Below are positions 1 to 6,661 of a DNA stretch of 7,628 nucleotides, piece by piece. The DNA comes from Frigididesulfovibrio sp031551885. GTDB lineage: Bacteria > Desulfobacterota > Desulfovibrionia > Desulfovibrionales > Desulfovibrionaceae. Each line of letters opens with the position of its first letter. Position 1 is the stretch's first letter. The stretch covers positions 1-7,628 of the forward strand of contig JAVBMX010000067.1 of the NCBI GenBank assembly GCA_031551885.1, written 5' to 3'. The notes beneath the pieces were generated by a model, which did no database searches, was not told where the DNA came from, and was given only the letters and a program-made list of their open reading frames with translations. A program made the translations under genes and the position numbers.

Positions 1-367
1 CTGATGATAGCTTGAAGCGTCTTGGCCGAGCAGTCCGTGATCAGTTCCGTGTAAACTGCGCCGTCACGCTCATAGATGCCGAAAACAGGCTGTTTAAGTG
101 TGCCCCGGCCCCTTTTTTCTGGGGCCGGGCCGCCCGCGCACCCGAGCAGGGCCAAAGAAACTTTCATCAACCTCAACCACCCCAAGTATCAGTTGCTTTT
201 TGGATACGGTGGAGATAAATCAGCTGCCTGAAGGCCAGAAAATACCTGTTCACGGTCTTTCTGTTCAACTTCAGGAGCAGAGCGGTTTTAGTGGCATCAA
301 TGTCGATGCAAAAGCACTCAATAATTTTCCCAACTTTGTATCGACTCAACTTGCTGTTTTCAAACAT
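1..367 (-). pseudogene. IS1595-family transposase, frameshifted and cut by the window edge
   Basis: Remnant of a DDE-type transposase. Reading leftward from an ATG at 367, the first part (FENSKLSRYKVGKIIECF, then LKLNRKTVNRYFLAFRQL) is the N-terminal helix-turn-helix-like region usual in IS1595-family enzymes. It hits TGA just after an A5 run (197-201). One frame over, the protein continues as VVEVDESFFGPARVRGRPGP, which carries the first catalytic Asp in the family's typical VDESFFG setting. A second shift at an A6 run (113-118) moves the reading to a third frame, RGRGTLKQPVFGIYERDG then VYTELITDCSAKTLQAII, with a likely second catalytic Asp. That frame is open to the window edge. Both shifts are what one extra A would cause, so no intact protein can be made by normal decoding. 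The family call rests on remembered family motifs and is firm; the exact IS name is unknown. Confidence 0.85.
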
Positions 368-407
368 TTTTCTAGCCTATCAGGTGCTATCCTGATGGTC
401 TAGAGCC
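1..407 (-). mobile_element. Partial IS1595-like insertion sequence, one end probably near 407
   Basis: This is the IS body carrying the broken transposase. On the minus strand the transposase ATG is preceded by about 40 nt that probably include the terminal inverted repeat, tentatively starting GGCTCTAGACC at 407. A 6-bp inverted repeat (ATCAGG, 6-nt loop, CCTGAT) lies at 379-396. Beyond 407 the sequence turns AT-rich (ATATAATAG), which suits the AT-rich targets usual for this family. The other end and the target duplication lie outside the window, so the boundary is a guess. Confidence 0.5.
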
Positions 408-584
408 AATATAATAGCAATCTAGTATGAGTAGGAAAACAAGCGAAATCCCCCCATCGAATCGTTCGGCCACAGCACAAAAAAATACCGGAACCCTGCG
501 GGAAGCCGCCGCTTAGGGAGGGAAAGATCCTTGCCGTCCGGTCGCGGGCGTGCCATGAATACGGGAACGTTTCTCGACCAAATC

Positions 585-588
585 GGAG
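585..588 (+). promoter_or_regulatory. Ribosome binding site of the first secreted protein
   Basis: GGAG lies 6 nt before the ATG at 595. This supports that start, which also begins a clean signal peptide. Confidence 0.7.
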
Positions 589-594
589 AAAAAT

Positions 595-1254
595 ATGCAC
601 ACCAAAGCACTCTTCGCGCTCCTTCTGCTTCTGGCTCTCTCGGCAGGCCCACTCCGGGCGGAAGAACCGGCCCGCACGGTCGTTCTGCCTCCCCTCGGCG
701 GTGTATCCCTTGAAGTTCCCCATCCTGAAGGATACGTAAACCTGCCGGAAAGCTCCCCTGAATTTAAGGCGTTTGCGGAACAGATCCAAAAAGCGGGGCC
801 AATGCGTCTTCTGGCCGTGTTCCGGCCTGCCGGCTCGGAGCCGACGCCTAAAAAATTCCTGTTGATCTGCGGCCAGGAAAGCTTTGCGATGACCCCGCTG
901 GGCGTGAAGGCCATGCTGGGCGTTTTCAAAAACATGGACTGGACCGCCGAAGCGCGCAATTGGGCCAAGGCTCACGGGCAGGAAGACCCGAACGCCGACA
1001 CCACCCAGATGGGACTGTTCGCGGAGTCGGATCTTTCCGTGGCGGCGGCGACCGTTGCGCCGTCCGGTGACGGTTCGCTTTTGGGCACGATCATGATGGT
1101 GATGATTGTGGAAGGAAAGCCGCTGTTCTTCTATTTCTATGAGTCGCTTGCCTCCAAAGACACGCTGCCCGCGCTCAAGATCGAGGCCCAACGCTACCTC
1201 AAAGCCTATGAGGATACCGGCCGCCTGCGCCTCAACGAGGCCGGCGGCTCGTAA
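595..1254 (+). CDS. Secreted protein of unknown family (tandem copy 1)
   Basis: A 219-residue protein I do not recognise. It starts with a standard signal peptide: MHTK, a Leu/Ala-rich hydrophobic stretch to about residue 18, then a probable cleavage site near LRA/EE (22/23). There is no lipobox Cys, so it should be periplasmic or secreted rather than a lipoprotein. The mature part has no membrane segment. Landmarks shared with the next gene are EEPAR, an EVPxPEGY segment (about 40-47), LxICG (about 90), a K/RDW-type segment (about 115), LFAESD (about 145) and DTLPALKxEAxRY near the C terminus. The single Cys in the ICG motif cannot form an internal disulfide. Homology to the next gene (roughly 40-45% identical by eye) and its identical signal-peptide layout show that it is a real gene. 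The 124-nt gap to copy 2 allows co-transcription. Function is unknown. Confidence 0.85.
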   Translation: MHTKALFALLLLLALSAGPLRAEEPARTVVLPPLGGVSLEVPHPEGYVNLPESSPEFKAFAEQIQKAGPMRLLAVFRPAGSEPTPKKFLLICGQESFAMTPLGVKAMLGVFKNMDWTAEARNWAKAHGQEDPNADTTQMGLFAESDLSVAAATVAPSGDGSLLGTIMMVMIVEGKPLFFYFYESLASKDTLPALKIEAQRYLKAYEDTGRLRLNEAGGS

Positions 1255-1260
1255 CGCCGT

Positions 1261-1278
1261 CGCCCGCGTACGCGGGCG
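1261..1278. repeat. 18-bp perfect palindrome between the tandem genes
   Basis: CGCCCGCGTACGCGGGCG equals its own reverse complement. It lies 7 nt after the stop of copy 1. As RNA it can form a 7-bp GC stem with a GTAC loop, but no T run follows. It may therefore be a pause site, an mRNA 3'-end stabiliser or a protein-binding site rather than a standard terminator. Confidence 0.6.
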
Positions 1279-1378
1279 GGTCGAAAAACGTGGAACGGTG
1301 AAACAAGGCGGCCCTTGCCTTGCATCCCGACGCCTTGCGCGACCGGCAAACCACTCGCGGGCATACTCGGACAACTTC

Positions 1379-2035
1379 ATGCGCACCAAAGCGACGCTCC
1401 CGCTCCTCCTGCTCCTGACCCTCTGGGCAAGCCCGCTCCCAGCGGCCGAGCCGGCGCGTATGATCCCGCTGCTCCCCCTCAACGGCGTCACTTTTGAGGT
1501 GCCGCCTCCCGAGGGATACGAGAGCCTGCCGGAAGGTTCCCCTCCATTCACGATCGTGGCTGAGCATGTGCTGAGGACGGCCGAACTGCGCGCCCTTGGT
1601 TTGTTCACCGAACCGGGGGTGGGGCCGTTGCAGGGAAAATATCTGGTGATCTGCGGCCCGAAAGCGCCCGAATACAAGCTGACGCGAAGAGGCTTCAGGG
1701 CCATGAAAGGCGCTTTCAGAAGCAAAGATTGGGGGCTTGAAGCGCGCAAATGGACGGAAACGTCCGAACGAAAGGATTCGAACGTCGACCCGGCACAGAC
1801 CGGAGTATTCGCGGATTCGGAGTTTTACATGGCGGCGGCGTCTTTCACGCTTCGCAAAGACCCGACAAATACGCCCGACGCCTTGGTGATGCTGGTCATC
1901 GCCATGGACGGTGAGCCCCTGGTCCTTTATTTTTGCGATGCCCTCACCTCCGACGACACGCTGCCCGCGCTCAAGGCCGAAGCTCTACGCTATATCACGG
2001 CCTGCGAGAGCACCGGGCGATTGCGCTTCCGATAA
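1379..2035 (+). CDS. Secreted protein of unknown family (tandem copy 2)
   Basis: A 218-residue paralogue of the gene before it. The reading frame is open further upstream, but I chose the ATG at 1379. The protein from there (MRTKATLPLLLLLTLWASP, then a probable cleavage near PAA/EP) aligns residue by residue with the signal peptide of copy 1, while the upstream frame lies over the end of copy 1 and the palindrome. The Shine-Dalgarno sequence is weak (at best GGAC about 8 nt before). The mature part keeps EPAR, EVPPPEGY, LVICG, AMKGAF.SKDW, GVFADSE and DTLPALKAEALRY. It has a second Cys (YFCD) and a third near the C terminus (TACES) that copy 1 lacks, and it lacks the last few residues of copy 1. 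It is probably exported to the periplasm or beyond. The moderate divergence points to an old duplication. Function is unknown. Confidence 0.82.
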   Translation: MRTKATLPLLLLLTLWASPLPAAEPARMIPLLPLNGVTFEVPPPEGYESLPEGSPPFTIVAEHVLRTAELRALGLFTEPGVGPLQGKYLVICGPKAPEYKLTRRGFRAMKGAFRSKDWGLEARKWTETSERKDSNVDPAQTGVFADSEFYMAAASFTLRKDPTNTPDALVMLVIAMDGEPLVLYFCDALTSDDTLPALKAEALRYITACESTGRLRFR

Positions 2036-2067
2036 CATCCGCAGGGGCTGTGACCCTCCTTTACCGC

Positions 2068-2098
2068 AACAAAGCCCGCACCAAGCACGGGCTTTGTT
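2068..2098 (+). terminator. Rho-independent terminator, usable from both sides
   Basis: A perfect 11-bp stem, AACAAAGCCCG (2068-2078) and CGGGCTTTGTT (2088-2098), encloses a 9-nt loop, with T-rich sequence on the right arm. It lies 33 nt after the stop of the second secreted protein and 44 nt before the end of the converging autotransporter gene. It probably ends transcription from both directions. Confidence 0.85.
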
Positions 2099-2141
2099 CT
2101 GTTGAAGCGAACCGCGTACGGTCGGCGTTTTCAGGCCGAGC

Positions 2142-4621
2142 CTAAAACTCCACCCCCACCGTCAACTCGCCGGAGCCCCCTTCGGTTGTGCCGGTGAAGC
2201 CTTTGCCGCTCAGTTCCAGATACAAGCCTTCCGGCCCCGGTAGGCTACCCCCGCCTCACCCATGCCGGTTCCGCCCCGCAGCGGCGAAGAGGCAAGCGAA
2301 ACGCCTTCCACCTCGGCCCGCGCCTCGCCGTCCATTTCATACGCATACGCCGTCCCGATATAGGGAATGAACCCTTGGGAAAACCTGTGCGAAAAGCGGA
2401 CGCCCGCTTTGACCCGTTGCGAATCGACGGAGTCGAACCGCACGCTGTCTCCCAGTATGGAAGCTTCGCTCCCCTCCTGCTTGAGCCACATATATTTGCC
2501 GTAAACATCCACAAAGGTGTTTCCGGTGATCCGACCCTGGCCGCCGATACCCGCATGTGCCCCATAGTAGGGGGACGACAGGTCGTAGCCCGCATCTTGG
2601 CCGAGGGCCTCGCGGCTGTGGTCCGAGCCGAAGTCGGTATGCACCCTGCCGGCCCGCAGGGAAGCCTCGGCATACAGACCGGCGGGCAGGCCGACCATGC
2701 CCAAAATTCCGCCGCCGTAATAGCGAATCTCGCCGTCCCCTTTCGCCGAGCCGCCCCCACCCCTCTGGTCGGCGTCATATTCGCCGCCGCCGGCTTCAAA
2801 AAAAACGCCCAGTCGCGTATTGTCCTTCTCGGGGCTGTTCCAGTTCAGGCCGGTCGGCACAGAGACCCCGTTTACGTCCAACGACGGGTCGGAATAGCGG
2901 TGCGAACCGCCGGAAGTGACGGCGTAGGCCGTAAGCCCGGCATTCCTTTCTTCCGGTGTCGGCAGTCTGGTGATGAGCTTGGAAGATTGTCCCAAAAAGG
3001 CGGCGGACGCGGCCGATCCGGCGGACAGGACCTCGGCGTCCGGGTTGGCCCGTTTGCGGCGCACGGCGGCCCGCAAGACGCCGCCGGTGGTGGAGACGTC
3101 GAAATCGTACAACAACGCCGCGCCCTTGGGCACATTCGAGGCATTGACGACTGCCGGAGCGCCCGAAGTCTTCCCGATCAGCACGACGCCGTCGCCGGGG
3201 TTGAGGACCTCCCCGCCGCCGATGCCCAAAAGGGTCACCGTGGCACCGATCATATCGGTGGGAGAGACGCCGCTTATGGAAAACATGGTCTGACCGTTGC
3301 TCAGGTCGGCGGGCAGGAAAAAGTTGTACTTCTCAAAGTTGTGGATGCCGACCACCGGCCCGCGAACCCCCAGCGCGGTAAAGATGTTGCCGGTAAACAT
3401 GTCGCCCGCGCCGGACGACATGCCCCCGTAAATGATCGCGGCGGAGAGATTCGGCGCCCCCGAAAGCTCCACGGTATTGCCCGTGGCCGCCCCTCCGGCG
3501 CTGGAACCACCGTAGATGTTGAAGCCGAAGCGGCCGCCGGAAATCGCCACCAGATTGCCGGCGCTCGCGCCCGTTCCCCGGTTTTCACCGCCGTAAACGG
3601 CCCCGTTGAACACCCCCCGGAGATGAAGACTTTGTTGTTGGTCGTTCCGCTGCTTCCGGTTTGTCGGGTCTGCCCCCCGATGACGGAAGCGCCGACAGTG
3701 CCGCCGGAAACGACGACCGTATTGTTGTCGACACTGCCGGTCCCAAGGGTAACGGAGCCGCCGGAAACGTTGAAGGTGATGTCGCCCCCTGGATTTCCGT
3801 GGTGTTGTTCATGGCCGAGCCGAGCCGACCGAGCCCGCCGTAAACGGAAGTACCGACATGTCCCCCGGAAACGGTCGCCCGGTTGCCGACGGCGGTTCCC
3901 CCGTTTTCGGCCCATCCGCCCACCACGGCATCGGTGACCGAGCCGCCGTGCATTTCCACAATGTTGTCGACGGCGTTGCCGGAGGCGGCGGCATAGCCGC
4001 CGAGAAGCTGATGGCCAATGACCGCGTCGTGCAACTCGATCCGGTTGTTTGTGGCGGCGGCGGCGCCGTGCGTCTCTCCGCCCACGGCGCTGCGGTTGAC
4101 GGAACCGCCTTACAGCCGCACGATATTGTTGGAGGCCTCTCCCGTGGAACTGTACCCCCCTGAAGATAGCCCACCGTCACTCCGGCAAGATTGCCTCCGT
4201 TCAAGGTCACGGTGTTGGACAAGGCCTTCCCGCTGACGGTCTGCCCTCCGCGCACAAAGCTCGCGATGGTGCCCCCGTCAATGATGATGGTGTTGCCGAC
4301 AGCATTGCCGGAAACGGTCCGTCCCCCGCTGACCATATCGCCGATGGTGGGCGTGCCGGAAATGTGGACGGTGTTGTCGCTCACGTTGCCCGCCCCATTG
4401 ACGATGCCGCCCGCAACCTCGCCGGCAAGAGACCCGCCGGTGACGGTGACGGTATTGCCGGACAAGCTTGCCCCCGCGAAAAAAGAGTCGAGCACGCCAA
4501 AAGGGCTGTTCGCCGGGGAATTCCCCGGGTAGGTGACCTCGGCCGCCCAAGCGGGAGCCTCGGTATAAAAAAACGCCAGAGCGCCAGCGATCCAGAAAGC
4601 TGTAAAACAGTTGCGGAACAT
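2142..4621 (-). pseudogene. Type V autotransporter, disrupted by four frameshifts and one stop
   Basis: A classical autotransporter: it crosses the inner membrane by Sec, and its C-terminal beta-barrel sits in the outer membrane to display or release the passenger. The start at 4621 (MFRNCFTAFWIAGALAFFY, probable cleavage near AWAA/EV) gives a good signal peptide. The passenger is a chain of roughly 25-residue repeats of the form NTVxxxGGxxxxxVxGGxxxxGxA, the pattern of a Gly-rich beta-solenoid. A helical linker (LSAGSAASAAFLGQSSKL, about 2960-3015) leads to a barrel of about 266 residues (2142 to about 2941) ending GELTVGVEF, with the terminal Phe that the BAM complex recognises. The frame breaks at C runs of the plus strand at 4155-4160, 3785-3789, 3613-3618 and 2235-2238. 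Each break is a one-base deficit. There is also an in-frame TAA at 4110-4112. With four bases restored the length is exactly 828 codons (827 residues). As given, it can yield only a short secreted fragment. Decay, slippage or base-call error are all possible. Confidence 0.88.
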
Positions 4622-4627
4622 GTCCCG

Positions 4628-4636
4628 CCCCCCCCC
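4628..4636 (-). repeat. G9 homopolymer 6 nt before the autotransporter start
   Basis: Nine consecutive G on the minus strand, then CGGGAC, then the ATG at 4621. The tract overlaps the place where a Shine-Dalgarno sequence would lie, and GGGCGGG is the only candidate. Long G tracts in this position are known contingency loci in other bacteria; that this one varies in length is my inference. Confidence 0.6.
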
Positions 4637-4684
4637 ACTGCAAAAATGAAATACTTTTATCCATAACATGATTAAGCAAGTATG

Positions 4685-4714
4685 AATATAAAAAATGTGA
4701 AGTAAATCACTCAA
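4685..4714 (-). promoter_or_regulatory. Probable sigma-70-type promoter of the autotransporter gene
   Basis: On the minus strand, TTGAGT (4709-4714) and TATATT (4685-4690) are separated by 18 bp, or 17 bp if TTATAT is used. They lie in an AT-rich stretch about 65 bp before the ATG at 4621. The contrast with the GC-rich genes around it supports a promoter region. No start-site data are available. Confidence 0.5.
4696..4711. promoter_or_regulatory. Candidate CRP/FNR-family operator in the promoter spacer
   Basis: The plus strand reads TGTGA, AGTAAA, TCACT, matching 9 of the 10 specified bases of the family consensus TGTGA-N6-TCACA. It lies between the proposed -35 and -10 boxes, a position where binding would repress. 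In Desulfovibrio, regulators of this family such as HcpR use closely related sites. Which regulator would bind is not shown by the sequence. Confidence 0.45.
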
Positions 4715-4776
4715 TTTCGCGTTTCCAATACACGAAAAATAATGCGCTGAATTTATTGTGGAATAAAACAGCCGCG

Positions 4777-4817
4777 AAAAGGCCCCGGCGGTGGATCCAC
4801 CACGGCCGGGGCTTTTT
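4777..4817 (-). terminator. Strong bidirectional terminator behind the flippase gene
   Basis: The outer arms AAAAGGCCCCGGC (4777-4789) and GCCGGGGCTTTTT (4805-4817) pair over 13 positions with one G-U. The centre is the palindrome GGTGGATCCACC (4790-4801). The minus-strand transcript ends GGGGCCTTTTC and the plus-strand one GGGGCTTTTTC, so either could terminate. Only the lipA-flippase operon approaches it, so I assign it there. It also insulates the autotransporter promoter. Confidence 0.8.
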
Positions 4818-4860
4818 CAGGGCAAAAGAGCGCATCTTTGGAAAGGGGAGAAACCGCGCG

Positions 4861-5096
4861 CTTCACCCCTGCATGTGAAGCCGCGAATCAATCGAGACCG
4901 ATTTGCCTCTTCCGGCATCACTTCGGGTATCCACTGAGACCCTATCGCAACGTAGGCAATACCGATGTTCCTGGAGCAAATTGACGTTGAAAAGTCGCTT
5001 TGCTCCGGCAGCCGCGCAAGCGGATGCGCGCTTGCGGGCTCGTTCGAAAGCCCGTCGGTAATATGGCTTCACAAGCATTTTCAAAATGAAAATGCT
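4861..5096. repeat. Hairpin cluster, possibly a small palindromic element
   Basis: Five inverted repeats lie close together. They are CTTCAC/GTGAAG (4861-4866/4875-4880), CTGGAGCAAA/TTTGCTCCGG with one G-U (4971-4980/4999-5008), CGCAAGCG/CGCTTGCG (5015-5022/5029-5036), CGGGCT/AGCCCG (5035-5040/5049-5054) and AGCATTTTC/GAAAATGCT (5074-5082/5088-5096). An outer 8-bp pair, GTGAAGCC (4875-4882) and GGCTTCAC (5065-5072), frames most of it. This could be the 3' untranslated region of the flippase mRNA, a structured RNA, or a MITE- or REP-like insertion. Confidence 0.5.
4863..5078 (-). CDS. Doubtful small ORF, 71 residues with a CxxC
   Basis: An ATG at 5078, 29 nt beyond the flippase stop, opens a basic 71-residue frame: MLVKPYYRRAFERARKRASA, then AKRLFNVNLLQEHRYCLRC and DSRLHMQG at the end. 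It has a CxxC (41-44) but no partner pair for a metal site, no signal peptide and no membrane segment. Arguments against it: there is no good Shine-Dalgarno sequence, the ATG lies inside a hairpin arm, third codon positions are not GC-biased as in lipA or the flippase gene, and the frame coincides with the hairpin cluster. It may be a decayed gene, an unusual small protein, or coding appearance within a repeat element. Confidence 0.25.
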   Translation of the reverse strand: MLVKPYYRRAFERARKRASACAAAGAKRLFNVNLLQEHRYCLRCDRVSVDTRSDAGRGKSVSIDSRLHMQG

Positions 5097-5107
5097 CTCT
5101 GTGGAAA

Positions 5108-6634
5108 TCACGCCTCTTGCCCTTTCTGCCGCGCTTTCCGCGCAAAAAAGCCCCGTACTTCCCGGCGGGTCATGCCGCCCAGCCAGGGGACGAAGTAAAA
5201 AAGGCCGGCGCAGCAGAAGCTGTAGAGCCCCAGGGAGACGAATACGCGGGCCGTGCCGCCGATGCCCAGCGCGGCCGCGAGCCGGCCGGCCGCAAAGGCG
5301 AGAAGAAGGAGGAGGCTGGGGCAGAGCAGCTGATGGGCCAGGTTGCTCCAAAATTTCAGCGGAATGTGTCTGCTTGCGATAAAGAGCAGAATATTGACGA
5401 ACAGGCAGGGGACGGTGGCCATTTTTATGGCCAGGCCGAGGGCTCCGAGATTGAGCCCATACAGAGAAGGCGGCGCCAACAAAAACCAGGAGACGACGAG
5501 CCCGGAGGCAAGGGCCGCGACGCTGTTGTTGCGCATAATGGTGGTGTGCCCTCTGGCGTAAAAGAGCGAACCAAGCAGCTGTCCGTAAGCCTGATGCATG
5601 GGGCAAAGGGCCATAATGCGCACAGGCAGGATGGCGGCGGTGAACTCCTCGCCGCCCAGCAGGCGGACGACGGTTTCCGCCTCCACGGCGGCAAAGCAGG
5701 AAAAGTAGCCGGAAAGCGCGTAAAGCATGGGCCCATGCTTATCCACAAGGCCGGCCATGCGCTGGGTATCGTCCTCGGCGTGGGCCAGGGAAAATTCGCG
5801 CATGATCAAGGGCGTCATGGCGGTGACAAAGAAAAAGCAGGCCATGCCAACTTTTTGCGAAAGCGTAAAATAGCCTTGCGCCGCGCTGCCGCCGAAAAAC
5901 TGGAGCAGCCAGCGCTCTCCGAACAAAAAAACGATGGAGGCCAAGGCAAGCCAGAAGAGGGGCAGGCTGAAGGTTGAGAACTCCTTGATATACGCCCGGT
6001 TTTGCTCTCGGCCGAGGCGCAGGGTGAACCCCGGCCAGGCCTTGCGCAGGCACCAGAAATAGCCGGCCGCCGTTGCGATGTACAGGGCGTACTGGTGGCA
6101 AAAGAGGGTCACAAGGTTGAGCGCGCCGGCCGCATACAGGCCCACCAGGACCAGCATGGCGACGATATTCACGCCGATGCGCACAAGTTCGCTGGTGGTG
6201 GTCTGGCCCAAGGCATCGTTCATACTGCGCGAAATATGGGTGAACCAGAACATGTAGGCCAAAACGGCAGCCCAAAGGCCCATGTATGCGGGCACGCCGG
6301 GCATGGCGGCCGCGCCGATCGGGGGCACCAGCATGGCGAGTCCCCCCAGCAGGGAAATGACAAGGACAATGCCGGCGATGCGGGAATAAAAGGCGGGAAG
6401 GCCGAACTCTGTGGGGCGACGCGACAAAGAGGTGTAGAAAAAATTGGAGGACCCCATGTCGAAAAAGCCGGCCACCTGCTGGAACAGATGCGTGGAAAAG
6501 GAGAAGTTGCCGTAAACGGCGGGGCCCAGGGCGCGCGGCAAAATGGCCTCCATCGCCAGGTACAGCGGGACGGAGGCCATGTTGGACATCAGCTTGACGA
6601 TGTATCGCTTGCCCAAAGACGCTTCAGTTCGCAT
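5108..6634 (-). CDS. Wzx/MOP-type polysaccharide flippase
   Basis: A 508-residue inner-membrane protein of the MOP exporter superfamily (oligosaccharide flippase or polysaccharide biosynthesis protein type). Such proteins move lipid-linked sugar units across the inner membrane for O-antigen, capsule or exopolysaccharide. The N terminus has the family signature: a first hydrophobic segment (about 11-32), then LPRALGPAVYGNFSFS (32-47). Further hydrophobic stretches lie near 84-105, 117-132, 153-171, 173-193, 222-239, 263-277, 303-318, 372-387, 395-420, 436-456 and 463-486, giving about 12 helices. The C terminus is basic and cytoplasmic (RKARQKGQEA). A TTG 18 nt further upstream is also in frame, but the ATG at 6634 has CAGGA 7 nt before it. 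The gene starts 27 nt after the lipA stop, so it is probably co-transcribed. No glycosyltransferase lies in the window, so the substrate cannot be told. Confidence 0.85.
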   Translation of the reverse strand: MRTEASLGKRYIVKLMSNMASVPLYLAMEAILPRALGPAVYGNFSFSTHLFQQVAGFFDMGSSNFFYTSLSRRPTEFGLPAFYSRIAGIVLVISLLGGLAMLVPPIGAAAMPGVPAYMGLWAAVLAYMFWFTHISRSMNDALGQTTTSELVRIGVNIVAMLVLVGLYAAGALNLVTLFCHQYALYIATAAGYFWCLRKAWPGFTLRLGREQNRAYIKEFSTFSLPLFWLALASIVFLFGERWLLQFFGGSAAQGYFTLSQKVGMACFFFVTAMTPLIMREFSLAHAEDDTQRMAGLVDKHGPMLYALSGYFSCFAAVEAETVVRLLGGEEFTAAILPVRIMALCPMHQAYGQLLGSLFYARGHTTIMRNNSVAALASGLVVSWFLLAPPSLYGLNLGALGLAIKMATVPCLFVNILLFIASRHIPLKFWSNLAHQLLCPSLLLLLAFAAGRLAAALGIGGTARVFVSLGLYSFCCAGLFYFVPWLGGMTRREVRGFFARKARQKGQEA

Positions 6635-6641
6635 AGGGGCG

Positions 6642-6646
6642 TCCTG
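6642..6646 (-). promoter_or_regulatory. Ribosome binding site that decides the flippase start
   Basis: CAGGA on the minus strand, 7 nt before the ATG at 6634. It lies within the longer alternative frame from TTG, so it favours the ATG. Confidence 0.65.
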
Positions 6647-6661
6647 TCGCAAATCGCGCCC

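Noticed and set aside
427..516. Small plus-strand ORF of 29 codons between the IS and the first secreted gene
   Set aside because: No Shine-Dalgarno sequence, no hydrophobic or conserved feature and ordinary length for chance. A TATAAT at 410-415 has no matching -35 box, so I do not call a promoter either. I see nothing else in 408-584.
400..1749. Minus-strand open frame of 449 codons across the secreted genes
   Set aside because: It is antisense to two homologous genes with matching signal peptides, has no domain and runs into the IS end.
2375..3937. Long plus-strand open frame of 520 codons
   Set aside because: It lies antisense to the autotransporter. The minus strand carries the signal peptide, passenger repeats and beta-barrel with its terminal Phe. 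The plus frame is Arg/Gly-rich without recognisable domains, a product of high GC.
3300..4621. Passenger repeats as a CRISPR or tandem DNA repeat
   Set aside because: The periodicity is at protein level, as in beta-solenoid passengers. The DNA of the units differs, and there are no constant repeats with unique spacers.
5034..5060. tRNA-like GTTCGAA in a stem-loop
   Set aside because: The stem and loop sizes do not fit a T arm, and no acceptor, D or anticodon arm can be found around it.
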